Both the position numbers and the translations under genes were made by a program. From Streptomyces liliiviolaceus (lineage in GTDB: Bacteria > Actinomycetota > Actinomycetes > Streptomycetales > Streptomycetaceae), in contig NZ_JAGPYQ010000001.1 in NCBI RefSeq assembly GCF_018070025.1, positions 1,364,001 to 1,428,000 of the forward strand: 64,000 nt of DNA, written 5' to 3'. Position 1 is the stretch's first letter; each line of letters opens with the position of its first letter. The notes beneath the pieces were generated by a model, which was not told the DNA's origin, did not search any database, and worked only from the letters and a program-made list of their open reading frames with translations. Positions 43,559 to 52,152 of this stretch are shown piece after piece.

Positions 43559-43932
43559 GCCATCGGGGTCGTGAACCAGCGAGGCCCGTGCTTCTGTGGA
43601 GAAATCCACCTCTGTGGACAACTCCGTGCCCTCTTCGGGGGACGCGCTTCGGTCAGGAGAGGCTCTTTTCCCGAAGGATCCCAAGGATCCCAGCGGGTTA
43701 CGGTCGCGGGGTTCGGCCGCGGCACGACCGCGACCGATGATGCCGTGCAGCAATGAGCGACGTTTCACGTGAAACACGATGCACAGCGCGCAGGGTCGCC
43801 ATCGCGCGACACTCCGGCATGCATAGGTTTGGCAGCTTGTGTGGAGTACGTCTCGTCGTCAGGACGGATCAGTCACCATGCCTCCGCCCCGACGACGTAC
43901 ACCCACCGTCCGGCACCCCCGCCGGACCCGGG
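43559..43932. other. parA-rsmG intergenic region, 374 bp
   Basis: This holds the parAB promoter region and the 3' flank of rsmG. The parA frame remains open through its right part up to 43777, but the segment reads as low-quality coding. A parS is at 43762. A single GACAC (about 43808), the core of WhiA sites, is on the plus strand. No clear promoter hexamers were found. Confidence 0.5.
43762..43775. other. parS: parS site upstream of parA
   Basis: Perfect GTTTCACGTGAAAC, 204 bases upstream of the chosen parA start, in the probable parAB promoter region. It is the parS closest to oriC in the window, about 6.5 kb from the DnaA boxes. Confidence 0.95.
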
Positions 43933-44649
43933 TCAGCGGCGCCGGCGGGTCCTCCCCGTCCGCGCTGCCTTCGCCCGTTTGGCCGCGAACCGTACGCCGC
44001 CCGGGCTCTCCCCGACCTCCACACGCACCACCGTGGCCAGGGGCTCCACAACGCCCTCACCGACGTGCAGCACCGAGGTGTCGACGGCTCCGAGCTTGCT
44101 CAGGGCGGCTCCGGCGCTCTTGACCTCTTCCTCCGCGGTGTCGCCCTTGAGGAGCAGCATCTCTCCGTACGGACGCAGGAGCGGGACTCCCCAGGCCGCG
44201 AGGCGGTCCAGAGGTGCCACCGCCCTGGCCGTCACCACATGGACCGGAGGCAGCTTGCCGAGGACCTCCTCGGCACGCCCACGGACGACGGTGACATGGT
44301 CGAGCCCGAGCAGCTCGACGACCTCGTTGAGGAAGTTCGTGCGCCGCAGCAGCGGCTCAAGCAGCGTGATCTTGAGGTCCGGGCGGACAAGAGCCAGGGG
44401 GATGCCGGGCAGACCGGCCCCGGACCCGACGTCGCACACGGTCACGCCCTCCGGAACCACTTCCGAGAGCACGGCGCAGTTCAGCAGATGCCGTTCCCAC
44501 AGACGAGGCACTTCGCGAGGACCGATCAGACCGCGCTGAACTCCCACGTCGGCCAGCAACTCCGCGAAGCGAACCGCGTCCGCGAAGCGATCACCGAATA
44601 CCGCCCGAGCCTGCTCGGGCGCAGGGGGGAGCTCCGCTGCCTCCGTCAC
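43933..44649 (-). CDS. rsmG: 16S rRNA (guanine527-N7)-methyltransferase
   Basis: A 238-residue SAM-dependent methyltransferase acting on G527 of 16S rRNA; loss in Streptomyces gives low-level streptomycin resistance and can raise antibiotic yield. The GidB core is evident: PREVPRLWERHLLNCAVL near residue 45 and the SAM motif CDVGSGAGLPGIPLAL near 72-87, then LLEPLLRRTNFL. The basic tail (RTGRTRRRR) is typical. GTG 44649 gives the family N-terminus (TEAAELPPAPEQARAVFG); the frame continues to 44736. Confidence 0.95.
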   Translation of the reverse strand: MTEAAELPPAPEQARAVFGDRFADAVRFAELLADVGVQRGLIGPREVPRLWERHLLNCAVLSEVVPEGVTVCDVGSGAGLPGIPLALVRPDLKITLLEPLLRRTNFLNEVVELLGLDHVTVVRGRAEEVLGKLPPVHVVTARAVAPLDRLAAWGVPLLRPYGEMLLLKGDTAEEEVKSAGAALSKLGAVDTSVLHVGEGVVEPLATVVRVEVGESPGGVRFAAKRAKAARTGRTRRRR

Positions 44650-44732
44650 GGGGAACCGTCCTTCCGTACCGCTTGAGCGCATGACGCGCTGACTACAAGG
44701 ACTATCAGGAACTATCGACAAACAACGGGCTG

Positions 44733-44770
44733 ACAAAATTCGGCCCCGCCTGCGAACACAGACGGGGCCG
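44733..44770 (-). terminator. Intrinsic terminator after jag
   Basis: On the minus strand CGGCCCCGTCTG pairs with CTGCGGGGCCG-type sequence (about 11 bp, one mismatch) and is followed by AATTTTG, a true U-tract. It ends the rpmH-rnpA-yidD-yidC-jag transcript 19 bases after jag. Confidence 0.82.
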
Positions 44771-44788
44771 GGAGTACGACGTGCTTGA

Positions 44789-45301
44789 TCAGGCGGGGAG
44801 CACGACGACGAAGCGCTGCGGCTCCTCGCCCTCGGACTCGCTGCGCAGGCCGGCCGCCTTGACGGCGTCGTGCACCACCTTGCGCTCGAAGGGCGTCATC
44901 GGATTCATCTTCACCGGCTCGCCGGAGCTCCTGACCTCGGCCGCGGTCTTCGCGCCCAGCTCGGAGAGCTCCTCGCGCTTCTTGGCGCGATAGCCCGCGA
45001 TGTCCAGCATCAGCCGGCTGCGGTCTCCGGTCTCCCGGTGCACGGCCAGGCGTGTGAGCTCCTGGAGTGCCTCCAGCACCTCGCCGTCACGGCCGACCAG
45101 CTTCTGCAGGTCGCGGCTGTTGGAATCACTGATGATCGAGACAGCCGCACGATCGGCCTCGACATCCATGTCGATGTCGCCGTCGAGGTCGGCGATGTCC
45201 AGCAGACCCTCAAGGTAGTCGGCCGCGATCTCGCCCTCCTGCTCCAGGCGGGTCAGGGTGTCGCCACCCTCAGGGGCAGCGGAGGTGGTGCCTTCCGTCA
45301 C
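44789..45301 (-). CDS. jag: Jag/SpoIIIJ-associated RNA-binding protein (KH-R3H)
   Basis: A 170-residue protein. A KH domain (about 50-110) with the GRDGEVLEALQELTRLAV loop is followed by an R3H domain near the C-terminus (MTPFERKVVHDAVKAAGLRSESEGEEPQRFVVV, about 137-169). Jag/EloR/KhpB-type proteins bind RNA and influence cell elongation. It lies directly after yidC, the conserved arrangement. GTG 45301 was chosen; the open frame extends into yidC without coding value. Confidence 0.92.
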   Translation of the reverse strand: MTEGTTSAAPEGGDTLTRLEQEGEIAADYLEGLLDIADLDGDIDMDVEADRAAVSIISDSNSRDLQKLVGRDGEVLEALQELTRLAVHRETGDRSRLMLDIAGYRAKKREELSELGAKTAAEVRSSGEPVKMNPMTPFERKVVHDAVKAAGLRSESEGEEPQRFVVVLPA

Positions 45302-45320
45302 GGGATGGACTCCTTCTTGC

Positions 45321-46625
45321 TTACTTCTTGGACGGGGACTTGGGCCGCTGCGGACCCTTGCGCTGTCCGGACTGGGCCTTGCTGCGGGTGCCACCGGACG
45401 CGGGCTTACCGCCGGACGCGGGCTTGCCACCCGCAGGCTTGGGGCCGGGCTTGGCGTCCTGCGGTTCGTCGGTCTTGCTGAGGGAGGTCTTCGGCTCGGA
45501 CTCGCCCGCGGCCTTGGCACCGCCCTGGACCGTGCCCGACTGCCGCTGGGACTTGCTCTGCCGCTTGGGCTGCTGGCGCTTGGGAGCCGCGCCTGCCGCC
45601 GGGGTGCCGTCCTCGGTCTCGACCAGGGTCGAGGCCTCGCTCTTCACCACGTTGCCGTCGGCCTGGGCCGCCAGGCCCGCCTTGGTCAGACCGTTGATGA
45701 ACTTGCGCTCGAACTCGTTGCGGTCACGGCCCTTGGCGACGATGGCCTTGACGATGGCCTTCTGTCCGCGCCCGCGGGTCTTGCCGTGCTGCGTGACGTT
45801 CTTGTTCAGACGCTCCAGGTAGGAGGCCTGAGCCTTGGAACCCGGCGTCGGGTTGTTGCGGATGACGTACATCTGCTGGCCCATGGTCCACACGTTGGTG
45901 GTCAGCCAGTAGACGAGGACACCGACGGGGAAGTTGATACCGAAGACGGCGAACATGATCGGGAAGACGTACATCAGCATCTTCTGCTGCTGCATGAACG
46001 GCGTCTTGACCGTGGTGTCGACGTTCTTCGTCATCAGCTGACGCTGCGTGTAGAACTGCGAGAACGACATCAGGACGATCATGATCGCCGTGACGACGCG
46101 CACGTCGGTGATCGAGGAACCCAGTGCCTGTACCTTGGCGTCGCTGTCCGTGAACTTCGCGGCCAGCGGTGCTCCGAAGATGTGCGCCTTCTGCGCGCTC
46201 TCCAGCAGCCGGTTGTTGATCACGCCGATGGTGTCGTTCGACGCGATGCTGTTGAGCACGTGGTACAGGGCGAAGAAGAACGGCGACTGCGCCAGGATGG
46301 GAAGGCACGAGGAGAGCGGGTTGGTACCCGTCTCCTTGTACAGCTTCATCATCTCTTCGGACTGGCGCTGCTTGTCGTTCTTGTAGCGCTCCTGGATCTT
46401 CTTCATCTCGGGCTGCAGCGTCTGCATCGCCCGGGTGGCCTTGATCTGCTTCACGAAGAGCGGGATCAGGCAGATACGGATCAGGATCACCAGGGACACG
46501 ATGGACAAGCCCCAGGCCCAGCCCGTGTCGGGGCCGAAGATGGCGCCGTACACCGAGTGGAACTGGACGATGACCCAGGAAACGGGTGTCGTGATGAAGC
46601 TGAAAATACTGGCAATCGTGTCCAC
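45321..46625 (-). CDS. yidC: Membrane protein insertase YidC
   Basis: A 434-residue insertase of the YidC/Oxa1/Alb3 family. The short actinobacterial form begins near the first membrane segment ([17 protein letters not shown]). The conserved hydrophilic-groove arginine is in [42 protein letters not shown] (about residues 43-85, positions given). Five core helices end near residue 250. The C-terminal about 130 residues are Lys/Gln/Pro-rich ([14 protein letters not shown]), suited to ribosome or RNA contact. It lies between yidD and jag. Confidence 0.96.
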   Translation of the reverse strand: MDTIASIFSFITTPVSWVIVQFHSVYGAIFGPDTGWAWGLSIVSLVILIRICLIPLFVKQIKATRAMQTLQPEMKKIQERYKNDKQRQSEEMMKLYKETGTNPLSSCLPILAQSPFFFALYHVLNSIASNDTIGVINNRLLESAQKAHIFGAPLAAKFTDSDAKVQALGSSITDVRVVTAIMIVLMSFSQFYTQRQLMTKNVDTTVKTPFMQQQKMLMYVFPIMFAVFGINFPVGVLVYWLTTNVWTMGQQMYVIRNNPTPGSKAQASYLERLNKNVTQHGKTRGRGQKAIVKAIVAKGRDRNEFERKFINGLTKAGLAAQADGNVVKSEASTLVETEDGTPAAGAAPKRQQPKRQSKSQRQSGTVQGGAKAAGESEPKTSLSKTDEPQDAKPGPKPAGGKPASGGKPASGGTRSKAQSGQRKGPQRPKSPSKK

Positions 46626-46628
46626 TAA

Positions 46629-46994
46629 TCAGGCTCCTTGAGCATGGGACGGGGTCTCGGCGGCCGGGCTTGAGGGTTGGTTGGACATACCGTGCCCCTC
46701 GGTGGCCGGTTCGGCGGCGGAGTTCCCGCCCTTGCGTGCACGCCAGGCGTTGCGCAGCATCTCGTGCCACCGCGGACGCTTGCGCGGCGGGACATGGTCC
46801 ACACCGCCGAGCGACCACGGATTGCACCGCAGGATGCGCCAGGCGGTGAGTGCCGTTCCCTTGATCGCACCGTGCCGGTCGATGGCTTGGTACCCGTAGT
46901 GGGAACACGACGGGTAGTACTTGCACACCGGCCCGAGCAACGGGCTGATGGTCCACTGGTACATCTTGATGAGAGCCAGCAGCGGGTACTTCAT
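46629..46994 (-). CDS. yidD: Membrane protein insertion efficiency factor YidD
   Basis: A 121-residue YidD with the family core [35 protein letters not shown] (about 12-46), containing the three signature cysteines, and [16 protein letters not shown] near 57-72. An amphipathic N-terminal helix attaches it to the membrane, where it assists YidC. The C-terminal about 45 residues are a low-complexity extension. The start overlaps the rnpA stop by four bases and yidC follows three bases after its stop, a tightly coupled set. Confidence 0.95.
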   Translation of the reverse strand: MKYPLLALIKMYQWTISPLLGPVCKYYPSCSHYGYQAIDRHGAIKGTALTAWRILRCNPWSLGGVDHVPPRKRPRWHEMLRNAWRARKGGNSAAEPATEGHGMSNQPSSPAAETPSHAQGA

Positions 46995-47362
46995 CGCGCG
47001 CCCCCTCCCAGCAACCGCTCCAGGGCGGCGTCCAGGTCTCGGGCCAGCTGTGCATGGTCGGCGTCACCCGCACCGGGCAGCGCTCGTACGACTACCAGGC
47101 TACCGGGGGTCAGCCGAGCCACTCGCGTACGCATCAGATGGCGAAGCCGACGCTTCACCTTGTTGCGTACGACGGCTCCGCCCACGGCTTTGCTGACAAC
47201 GAAACCCGCACGCGTCGGGGGAGTGCTCTCCCCAGGCACGTGCGGGTCTGTTGCACCGCTACGAAGGTGGACGACGAGGAGCGGGCGTCCGGCCCGGCGT
47301 CCTCGGCGTACCGCGGTCGCGAAGTCCTCGCGCCGCCTCAGCCGATGCTCGGTAGGCAGCAC
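46991..47362 (-). CDS. rnpA: Ribonuclease P protein component
   Basis: A 123-residue basic protein that assists the RNase P RNA in maturing tRNA 5' ends. [25 protein letters not shown] at the N-terminus and the RNR signature [14 protein letters not shown] (about 65-78) are present. Length and charge are typical. It follows rpmH by 20 bases. Confidence 0.96.
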   Translation of the reverse strand: MLPTEHRLRRREDFATAVRRGRRAGRPLLVVHLRSGATDPHVPGESTPPTRAGFVVSKAVGGAVVRNKVKRRLRHLMRTRVARLTPGSLVVVRALPGAGDADHAQLARDLDAALERLLGGGAR

Positions 47363-47382
47363 GTCATGACCTGTTTAGGTAA

Positions 47383-47520
47383 TCAGGCGGACAGGCTGCT
47401 GCGACCCTTGCCACGGCGGTTCGCGAGAATCGCGCGGCCGGCGCGGGTACGCATCCGCAGACGGAAGCCGTGGGTCTTGGCGCGACGGCGGTTGTTCGGC
47501 TGGAAGGTGCGCTTGCTCAC
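47383..47520 (-). CDS. rpmH: 50S ribosomal protein L34
   Basis: A 45-residue L34: [20 protein letters not shown] and then the conserved [18 protein letters not shown] core, ending SSLSA. It begins with GTG at 47520 after GGAGCC. It is the first gene of the leftward rpmH-rnpA-yidD-yidC-jag operon and diverges from dnaA, the universal arrangement at bacterial origins. Confidence 0.97.
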
Positions 47521-47938
47521 TCGGGGGCTCCAGTAAGAATCGGTGGCGGCGGAGTGCCGTCCTGGCTGTCACCGTGCGCCAACGAGTAGCTCGCATTACG
47601 CCCGAGTGCACCGCTTCCCGATCACTCTTCGCGATCTGTGCCCATCGGAGGCAGGCGGCAGCAGCCATCGACAACTCGACCTGGTCACGGTACGCGCGGC
47701 TACGCCATCCGGTCAAACCGGCGCCGCCCGGGAGACACTGTCCACAGGCTGGGGACAACAACTTGAACCGCATGGGTCGCCCTGACTACCGTGGCCGGAC
47801 TCCGGTTCGTTCCCTTCTCCCCGCTCCACCGCCTTCGTTCCGGCCGCTCCAGCGGATTCGTCCACCCCGTTCACCGAGTTCCAACCCGACCCGTCCCAGG
47901 AATCACACGTTCGTGGGACCCGTGAGAGAGCGTGCCCT
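47521..47938. promoter_or_regulatory. rpmH-dnaA divergent promoter region with two DnaA boxes
   Basis: A 418-bp gap. Two oppositely oriented near-consensus DnaA boxes, CTGTCCACA (47738-47746) and TGGGGACAA (47750-47758), lie close together about 180-200 bp before the dnaA start. DnaA-box pairs at this place are known to mediate dnaA autoregulation in Streptomyces. I could not assign -35/-10 hexamers with confidence. Confidence 0.72.
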
Positions 47939-49837
47939 GTGGCTGACGTACCTGCCGATCTTGCCGCAGTGTGGCCACGAGTATTGGAGCAACTTCTCGG
48001 TGAGGGCCGCGGGCAGGGTGTCGAGACGAAGGACGAGCACTGGATCAAGCGCTGTCAGCCGCTGGCCCTGGTGGCGGACACCGCACTGCTGGCGGTCCCC
48101 AACGAGTTCGCGAAGAACGTCCTCGAAGGCCGGCTGGCCCCGATCGTCAGCGAGACGCTGAGCCGCGAGTGCGGCCGGCCGATCCGTATCGCGATCACAG
48201 TCGACGACTCCATGGGGGAATCCCCCGCACCGTCGGCGCCGCCCGTCCAGCAGTCGCAGCAGCGTTACGACGAGCCGGAGCGCCCGCCCTCGCAGGGCCG
48301 CGACGGCTACCGCGGGTACGGCCGGCACCGCGCGGACGACCGCATGGACGACCGGCTGGACGACCACCCGCAGGGCCGTCCCGACCAGCAGCCCTCCCAC
48401 GAGGACCAGCTCCCGACGGCCCGCCCCGCGTACCCCGACTACCAGCGCCCCGACCCCGGCGCCTGGCCGCGGTCCTCGCAGGACGACTACGGCTGGCAGC
48501 AGCAGCGGCTCGGCTTCCCCGACCGCGACCCCTACGCGTCGCCTCCGCGGGACTACCGGCAGCAGCCGGGCCGCTCTCCTTACGACCAGCGGTCCGACTA
48601 CGAGCAGCAGCGGCCCGACTACGACCAGCCGCGCTCCGACTACGACCAGCGTCCGGACCGCCGTGACCGGTCCGAGCCGCCGTCCCCGTCCGGCATGGGC
48701 CACGTCCACCGCGGCGGCCCGGTCGGCTCGTCCCTGCCCGCCTCCAGCGGCGCCCCGGGCCCGCTGGCCGCGCAGCCGGCGCCCGCGACGGGTCCCGGCG
48801 AGCCCACCGCGCGCCTCAATCCGAAGTACCTCTTCGACACGTTCGTCATCGGGGCCTCGAACCGTTTCGCGCACGCGGCCGCGGTGGCCGTCGCCGAGGC
48901 GCCGGCCAAGGCGTACAACCCGCTCTTCATCTACGGGGAGTCCGGCCTCGGCAAGACGCACCTGCTGCACGCGATCGGGCACTACGCGCGCAGCCTCTAC
49001 CCGGGGACGCGGGTGCGGTACGTGAGCTCCGAGGAGTTCACCAACGAGTTCATCAACTCCATCCGCGACGGCAAGGGCGACAGCTTCCGCAAGCGGTACC
49101 GCGAGATGGACATCCTGCTCGTCGACGACATCCAGTTCCTGGCGGACAAGGAGTCGACGCAGGAGGAGTTCTTCCACACCTTCAACACCCTCCACAACGC
49201 GAACAAGCAGATCGTGCTCTCCAGCGACCGGCCGCCCAAGCAGCTGGTGACGCTGGAGGACCGGCTGAGGAACCGCTTCGAGTGGGGTCTGATCACCGAC
49301 GTCCAGCCGCCCGAGCTGGAGACCCGTATCGCCATCCTCCGTAAGAAGGCGGTGCAGGAGCAGCTCAACGCCCCGCCGGAGGTGCTGGAGTTCATCGCGT
49401 CCCGCATCTCGCGCAACATCCGCGAGCTGGAGGGCGCGCTGATCCGGGTGACGGCGTTCGCGTCGCTCAACCGGCAGCCGGTCGACCTCGGTCTCACCGA
49501 GATCGTCCTCAAGGACCTGATCCCCGGCGGAGAGGACTCGTCCCCGGAGATCACCGCGCCGGCCATCATGGCGGCCACCGCCGACTACTTCGGCCTCACG
49601 GTGGACGACCTGTGCGGCTCCTCGCGCAGCCGGGTCCTGGTGACGGCGCGCCAGATCGCCATGTACCTCTGCCGCGAGCTCACGGATCTCTCCCTGCCGA
49701 AGATCGGCGCGCAGTTCGGCGGCCGCGACCACACGACCGTGATGCACGCCGACCGCAAGATCCGCGCGCTGATGGCGGAGCGCCGCTCCATCTACAACCA
49801 GGTCACCGAGCTCACGAACCGCATCAAGAACGGCTGA
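47939..49837 (+). CDS. dnaA: Chromosomal replication initiator DnaA
   Basis: A 632-residue AAA+ initiator. Domain I (1-88) begins [20 protein letters not shown]. Domain II (about 88-290) is very long and disordered, with Tyr-Asp-Gln-rich repeats such as [21 protein letters not shown] near 218-238, typical of Streptomyces. Domain III has Walker A GESGLGKT (333-340) and Walker [11 protein letters not shown] (391-400). Domain IV carries the DNA-binding helix-turn-helix with the [15 protein letters not shown] signature near residues 595-609. GTG 47939 follows a weak GAGAGAG ribosome-binding site. It binds the boxes in oriC just downstream. Confidence 0.98.
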   Translation: MADVPADLAAVWPRVLEQLLGEGRGQGVETKDEHWIKRCQPLALVADTALLAVPNEFAKNVLEGRLAPIVSETLSRECGRPIRIAITVDDSMGESPAPSAPPVQQSQQRYDEPERPPSQGRDGYRGYGRHRADDRMDDRLDDHPQGRPDQQPSHEDQLPTARPAYPDYQRPDPGAWPRSSQDDYGWQQQRLGFPDRDPYASPPRDYRQQPGRSPYDQRSDYEQQRPDYDQPRSDYDQRPDRRDRSEPPSPSGMGHVHRGGPVGSSLPASSGAPGPLAAQPAPATGPGEPTARLNPKYLFDTFVIGASNRFAHAAAVAVAEAPAKAYNPLFIYGESGLGKTHLLHAIGHYARSLYPGTRVRYVSSEEFTNEFINSIRDGKGDSFRKRYREMDILLVDDIQFLADKESTQEEFFHTFNTLHNANKQIVLSSDRPPKQLVTLEDRLRNRFEWGLITDVQPPELETRIAILRKKAVQEQLNAPPEVLEFIASRISRNIRELEGALIRVTAFASLNRQPVDLGLTEIVLKDLIPGGEDSSPEITAPAIMAATADYFGLTVDDLCGSSRSRVLVTARQIAMYLCRELTDLSLPKIGAQFGGRDHTTVMHADRKIRALMAERRSIYNQVTELTNRIKNG

Positions 49838-49857
49838 CACCCACCGCGGTACGTCAC

Positions 49858-49895
49858 CGAAGGCGCCCCGGGACTCGTTCCCGAGGGCGCCTTCG
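49858..49895 (+). terminator. Hairpin after dnaA
   Basis: An extended hairpin, about 16 bp with one single-base bulge and loop CTCGT, begins 21 bases after the dnaA stop. It has no T-run but the position fits a dnaA terminator separating transcription from oriC. Confidence 0.7.
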
Positions 49896-50892
49896 CCGTT
49901 CCCACGGCTGATCGGCACCACGGGTGCTGCCGTCCCCGGATGCGCTCGGACGCTCCCGTAGGCGTCCTGTGGACCGTCTCCAGGAGGCTCCAAGACCCTC
50001 TTCGGACCCCCGGAACCCCTCCCGAGCCGCCCCCGAACCGCCCCCGAACCGCCTTCGACCCCCTCCAGGACCCCGCCCGGACCCGTTCCGCCGTTACCCG
50101 ACAGCCATCAGCCGTTCGATTACGCGCCTGGTTACGGGCGCCCTCCACAGATTCGGGCACTTTCTTGTGTCCACACCCTGGGGACTGCGAAGTTGTCCAG
50201 ATCGTGTCCACAGGCACGGCGGCTGAAAGAGGATCAGTGCAGCTCAGTCGCCTGTGGATCCGTGGACAAAAGATCTCCACAGGCTGTGGACAAAGAAAAG
50301 ATCCACAGGCTGTGCGGAAAGTTGTCCACCGGCGACCCACAGGCTAGGGGCAGTTGTCCCCAGTGATCGTCAGCTTCTCCACATCGCTGTCCACTGTTCG
50401 GCAACACGACGCGCGTTCTCACCGGGTCGAGTGAAAGGCGTCACACGAAGGTGCCGGGTTGGGCTGTGGGGAACGTGGGTAAAGCTGGGGACGGCGCTGG
50501 GGAGAAGTACCCCCCGCCTGTGCACGGAGTGTGCAGAACTTTTCGCCGTCCACAGAAGAGGCGTGTTATCCACCGCCTCCGCCCACAGGGGCAGTGGACA
50601 AAAAAGCGGCCCTGACCTGCGAAAACGGGGTTATCCACGGTATCCACAGGCCCTACTACTACTGACAACTAGAGAGAGCCTGAGAACCGTTTCGAAGTCT
50701 GGGCTGTGCACAACTCTCGCTCGGAGCCTCGACTGCCGCTCGGAACGACTTGACCCCGAGAGGCACCGACTGTCAGTGCGGTGCGTCAGACTGTTCCCCG
50801 GCGACCGGCCCATCGGTGGGCTGAGCAACGCCGAGTCAGACGACGAAGACCGAGCAGGGCGAGAGCGCCGGCAACAGACGGAGGCGGCAACG
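49896..50892. other. oriC: Chromosomal origin of replication oriC
   Basis: The dnaA-dnaN intergenic region. I count 19 DnaA-box-like 9-mers, starting at 50167, 50193, 50204, 50253(-), 50261(-), 50273, 50285(-), 50299, 50322, 50354, 50375, 50387, 50465(-), 50546, 50566, 50593(-), 50631, 50640 and 50705(-). Only 50285 is a perfect TTGTCCACA; most differ at one position. They form two clusters, 50167-50395 and 50465-50713. Nineteen is also the number I recall for S. lividans oriC. The left part (49896-50160) is Pro-codon-like GC-rich sequence without boxes except a weak one at 49968. The dnaN promoter must lie near the right end. Confidence 0.95.
50631..50680 (+). other. Candidate DnaA-trio unwinding element
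   Basis: Two abutting boxes, TTATCCACG (50631-50639) and GTATCCACA (50640-50648), are followed by GGCC and then CTACTACTACT (50653-50663) and GACAACTAGAGAGAG. On the complementary strand this reads as three consecutive 3'-GAT-5' triplets. The order box-box, GC run, trios, more AT-containing DNA is that of the basal unwinding system described in Bacillus subtilis. Confidence 0.65.
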
Positions 50893-52023
50893 GTGAAGAT
50901 CCGGGTGGAACGCGACGTACTCGCGGAGGCAGTGGCCTGGGCGGCACGCAGCCTCCCGGCCCGTCCACCGGCGCCTGTGCTCGCCGGCCTCCTTCTGAAG
51001 GCCGAGGAGGGCGCACTGAGCCTCTCCAGCTTCGACTACGAGGTCTCGGCACGCGTCTCCGTGGACGCGGAGATCGACGAGGAAGGCACGGTGCTCGTCT
51101 CCGGCCGCCTGCTCGCCGACATCTGCCGCGCCCTCCCCAACCGTCCGGTGGAGATTTCCACAGACGGTGTACGGGCGACCGTGGTCTGCGGCTCCTCCCG
51201 CTTCACCCTCCACACACTGCCTGTGGAGGAGTACCCGGCGCTGCCGCAGATGCCGTCCGCGACCGGCACCGTCCCCGGCGATGTCTTCGCCTCGGCCGCC
51301 GCCCAGGTGGCCATCGCGGCTGGCCGCGACGACACGCTGCCCGTGCTCACCGGTGTGCGCATCGAGATCGAGGGCGACACGGTCACCCTGGCCTCCACCG
51401 ACCGCTACCGCTTCGCGGTCCGCGAGTTCCTGTGGAAGCCGGAGAACCCGGAGGCGTCCGCGGTCGCCCTGGTGCCCGCCAAGACGCTCCTGGACACCGC
51501 CAAGGCGCTCACGAGCGGCGACAGCGTGATCCTGGCGCTGTCCGGCTCCGGAGCCGGTGAGGGCCTCATCGGCTTCGAGGGGGCGGGCCGGCGTACGACC
51601 ACGCGCCTGCTGGAGGGCGACCTCCCGAAGTACCGCTCGCTGTTCCCGACGGAGTTCAACTCGATCGCCGTCATCGAGACCGCCCCCTTCGTGGAGGCCG
51701 TCAAGCGCGTGGCCCTGGTCGCCGAGCGCAACACCCCGGTGCGGCTGAGCTTCGAGCAGGGCGTGCTCATCCTGGAGGCCGGCTCCAGCGACGACGCACA
51801 GGCTGTGGAAAGGGTCGACGCCCAGCTGGAGGGCGACGACGTCTCGATCGCCTTCAACCCGACGTTCCTGCTCGACGGACTGAGCGCCATCGACTCCCCG
51901 GTCGCGCAGCTCTCCTTCACGACGTCCACCAAGCCGGCGCTCCTCAGCGGCAGGCCCGCCCTGGACGCCGAGGCGGACGAGGCCTACAAGTACCTGATCA
52001 TGCCGGTGCGGCTCAGCGGCTGA
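50893..52023 (+). CDS. dnaN: DNA polymerase III beta subunit (sliding clamp)
   Basis: A 376-residue clamp with the three-domain DnaN fold: KIRVERDVLAEAVAWAARSLP at the start, LPVEEYPALPQMP near residue 110, ASTDRYRFAVRE near 168, and the C-terminal YKYLIMPVRLSG that forms part of the partner-binding pocket. It encircles DNA as a dimer. GTG 50893 follows CGGAGGCGG; the frame is open back to 50254 through oriC but that part is not coding. Confidence 0.97.
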   Translation: MKIRVERDVLAEAVAWAARSLPARPPAPVLAGLLLKAEEGALSLSSFDYEVSARVSVDAEIDEEGTVLVSGRLLADICRALPNRPVEISTDGVRATVVCGSSRFTLHTLPVEEYPALPQMPSATGTVPGDVFASAAAQVAIAAGRDDTLPVLTGVRIEIEGDTVTLASTDRYRFAVREFLWKPENPEASAVALVPAKTLLDTAKALTSGDSVILALSGSGAGEGLIGFEGAGRRTTTRLLEGDLPKYRSLFPTEFNSIAVIETAPFVEAVKRVALVAERNTPVRLSFEQGVLILEAGSSDDAQAVERVDAQLEGDDVSIAFNPTFLLDGLSAIDSPVAQLSFTTSTKPALLSGRPALDAEADEAYKYLIMPVRLSG

Positions 52024-52152
52024 CGAAGAGCCGCAGGTGAGGGCATACGTCTGAGCGGCTATGCCCACAGGTGTGCAGGAGAGTCCGGGTTTAGGCTCGG
52101 GCGCAGGTACGAAAGTGCCCTCCTGCCACATCGCTAGTGAAGGAACAACCTG

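Noticed and set aside
43559..43777. N-terminal extension of ParA to GTG 43777
   Set aside because: The extra 73 residues begin inside a parS, have no ribosome-binding site, and precede an ATG that gives a better family-like N-terminus.
50254..50892. N-terminal extension of DnaN through oriC
   Set aside because: It spans the DnaA boxes; the true start has a good ribosome-binding site at GTG 50893.
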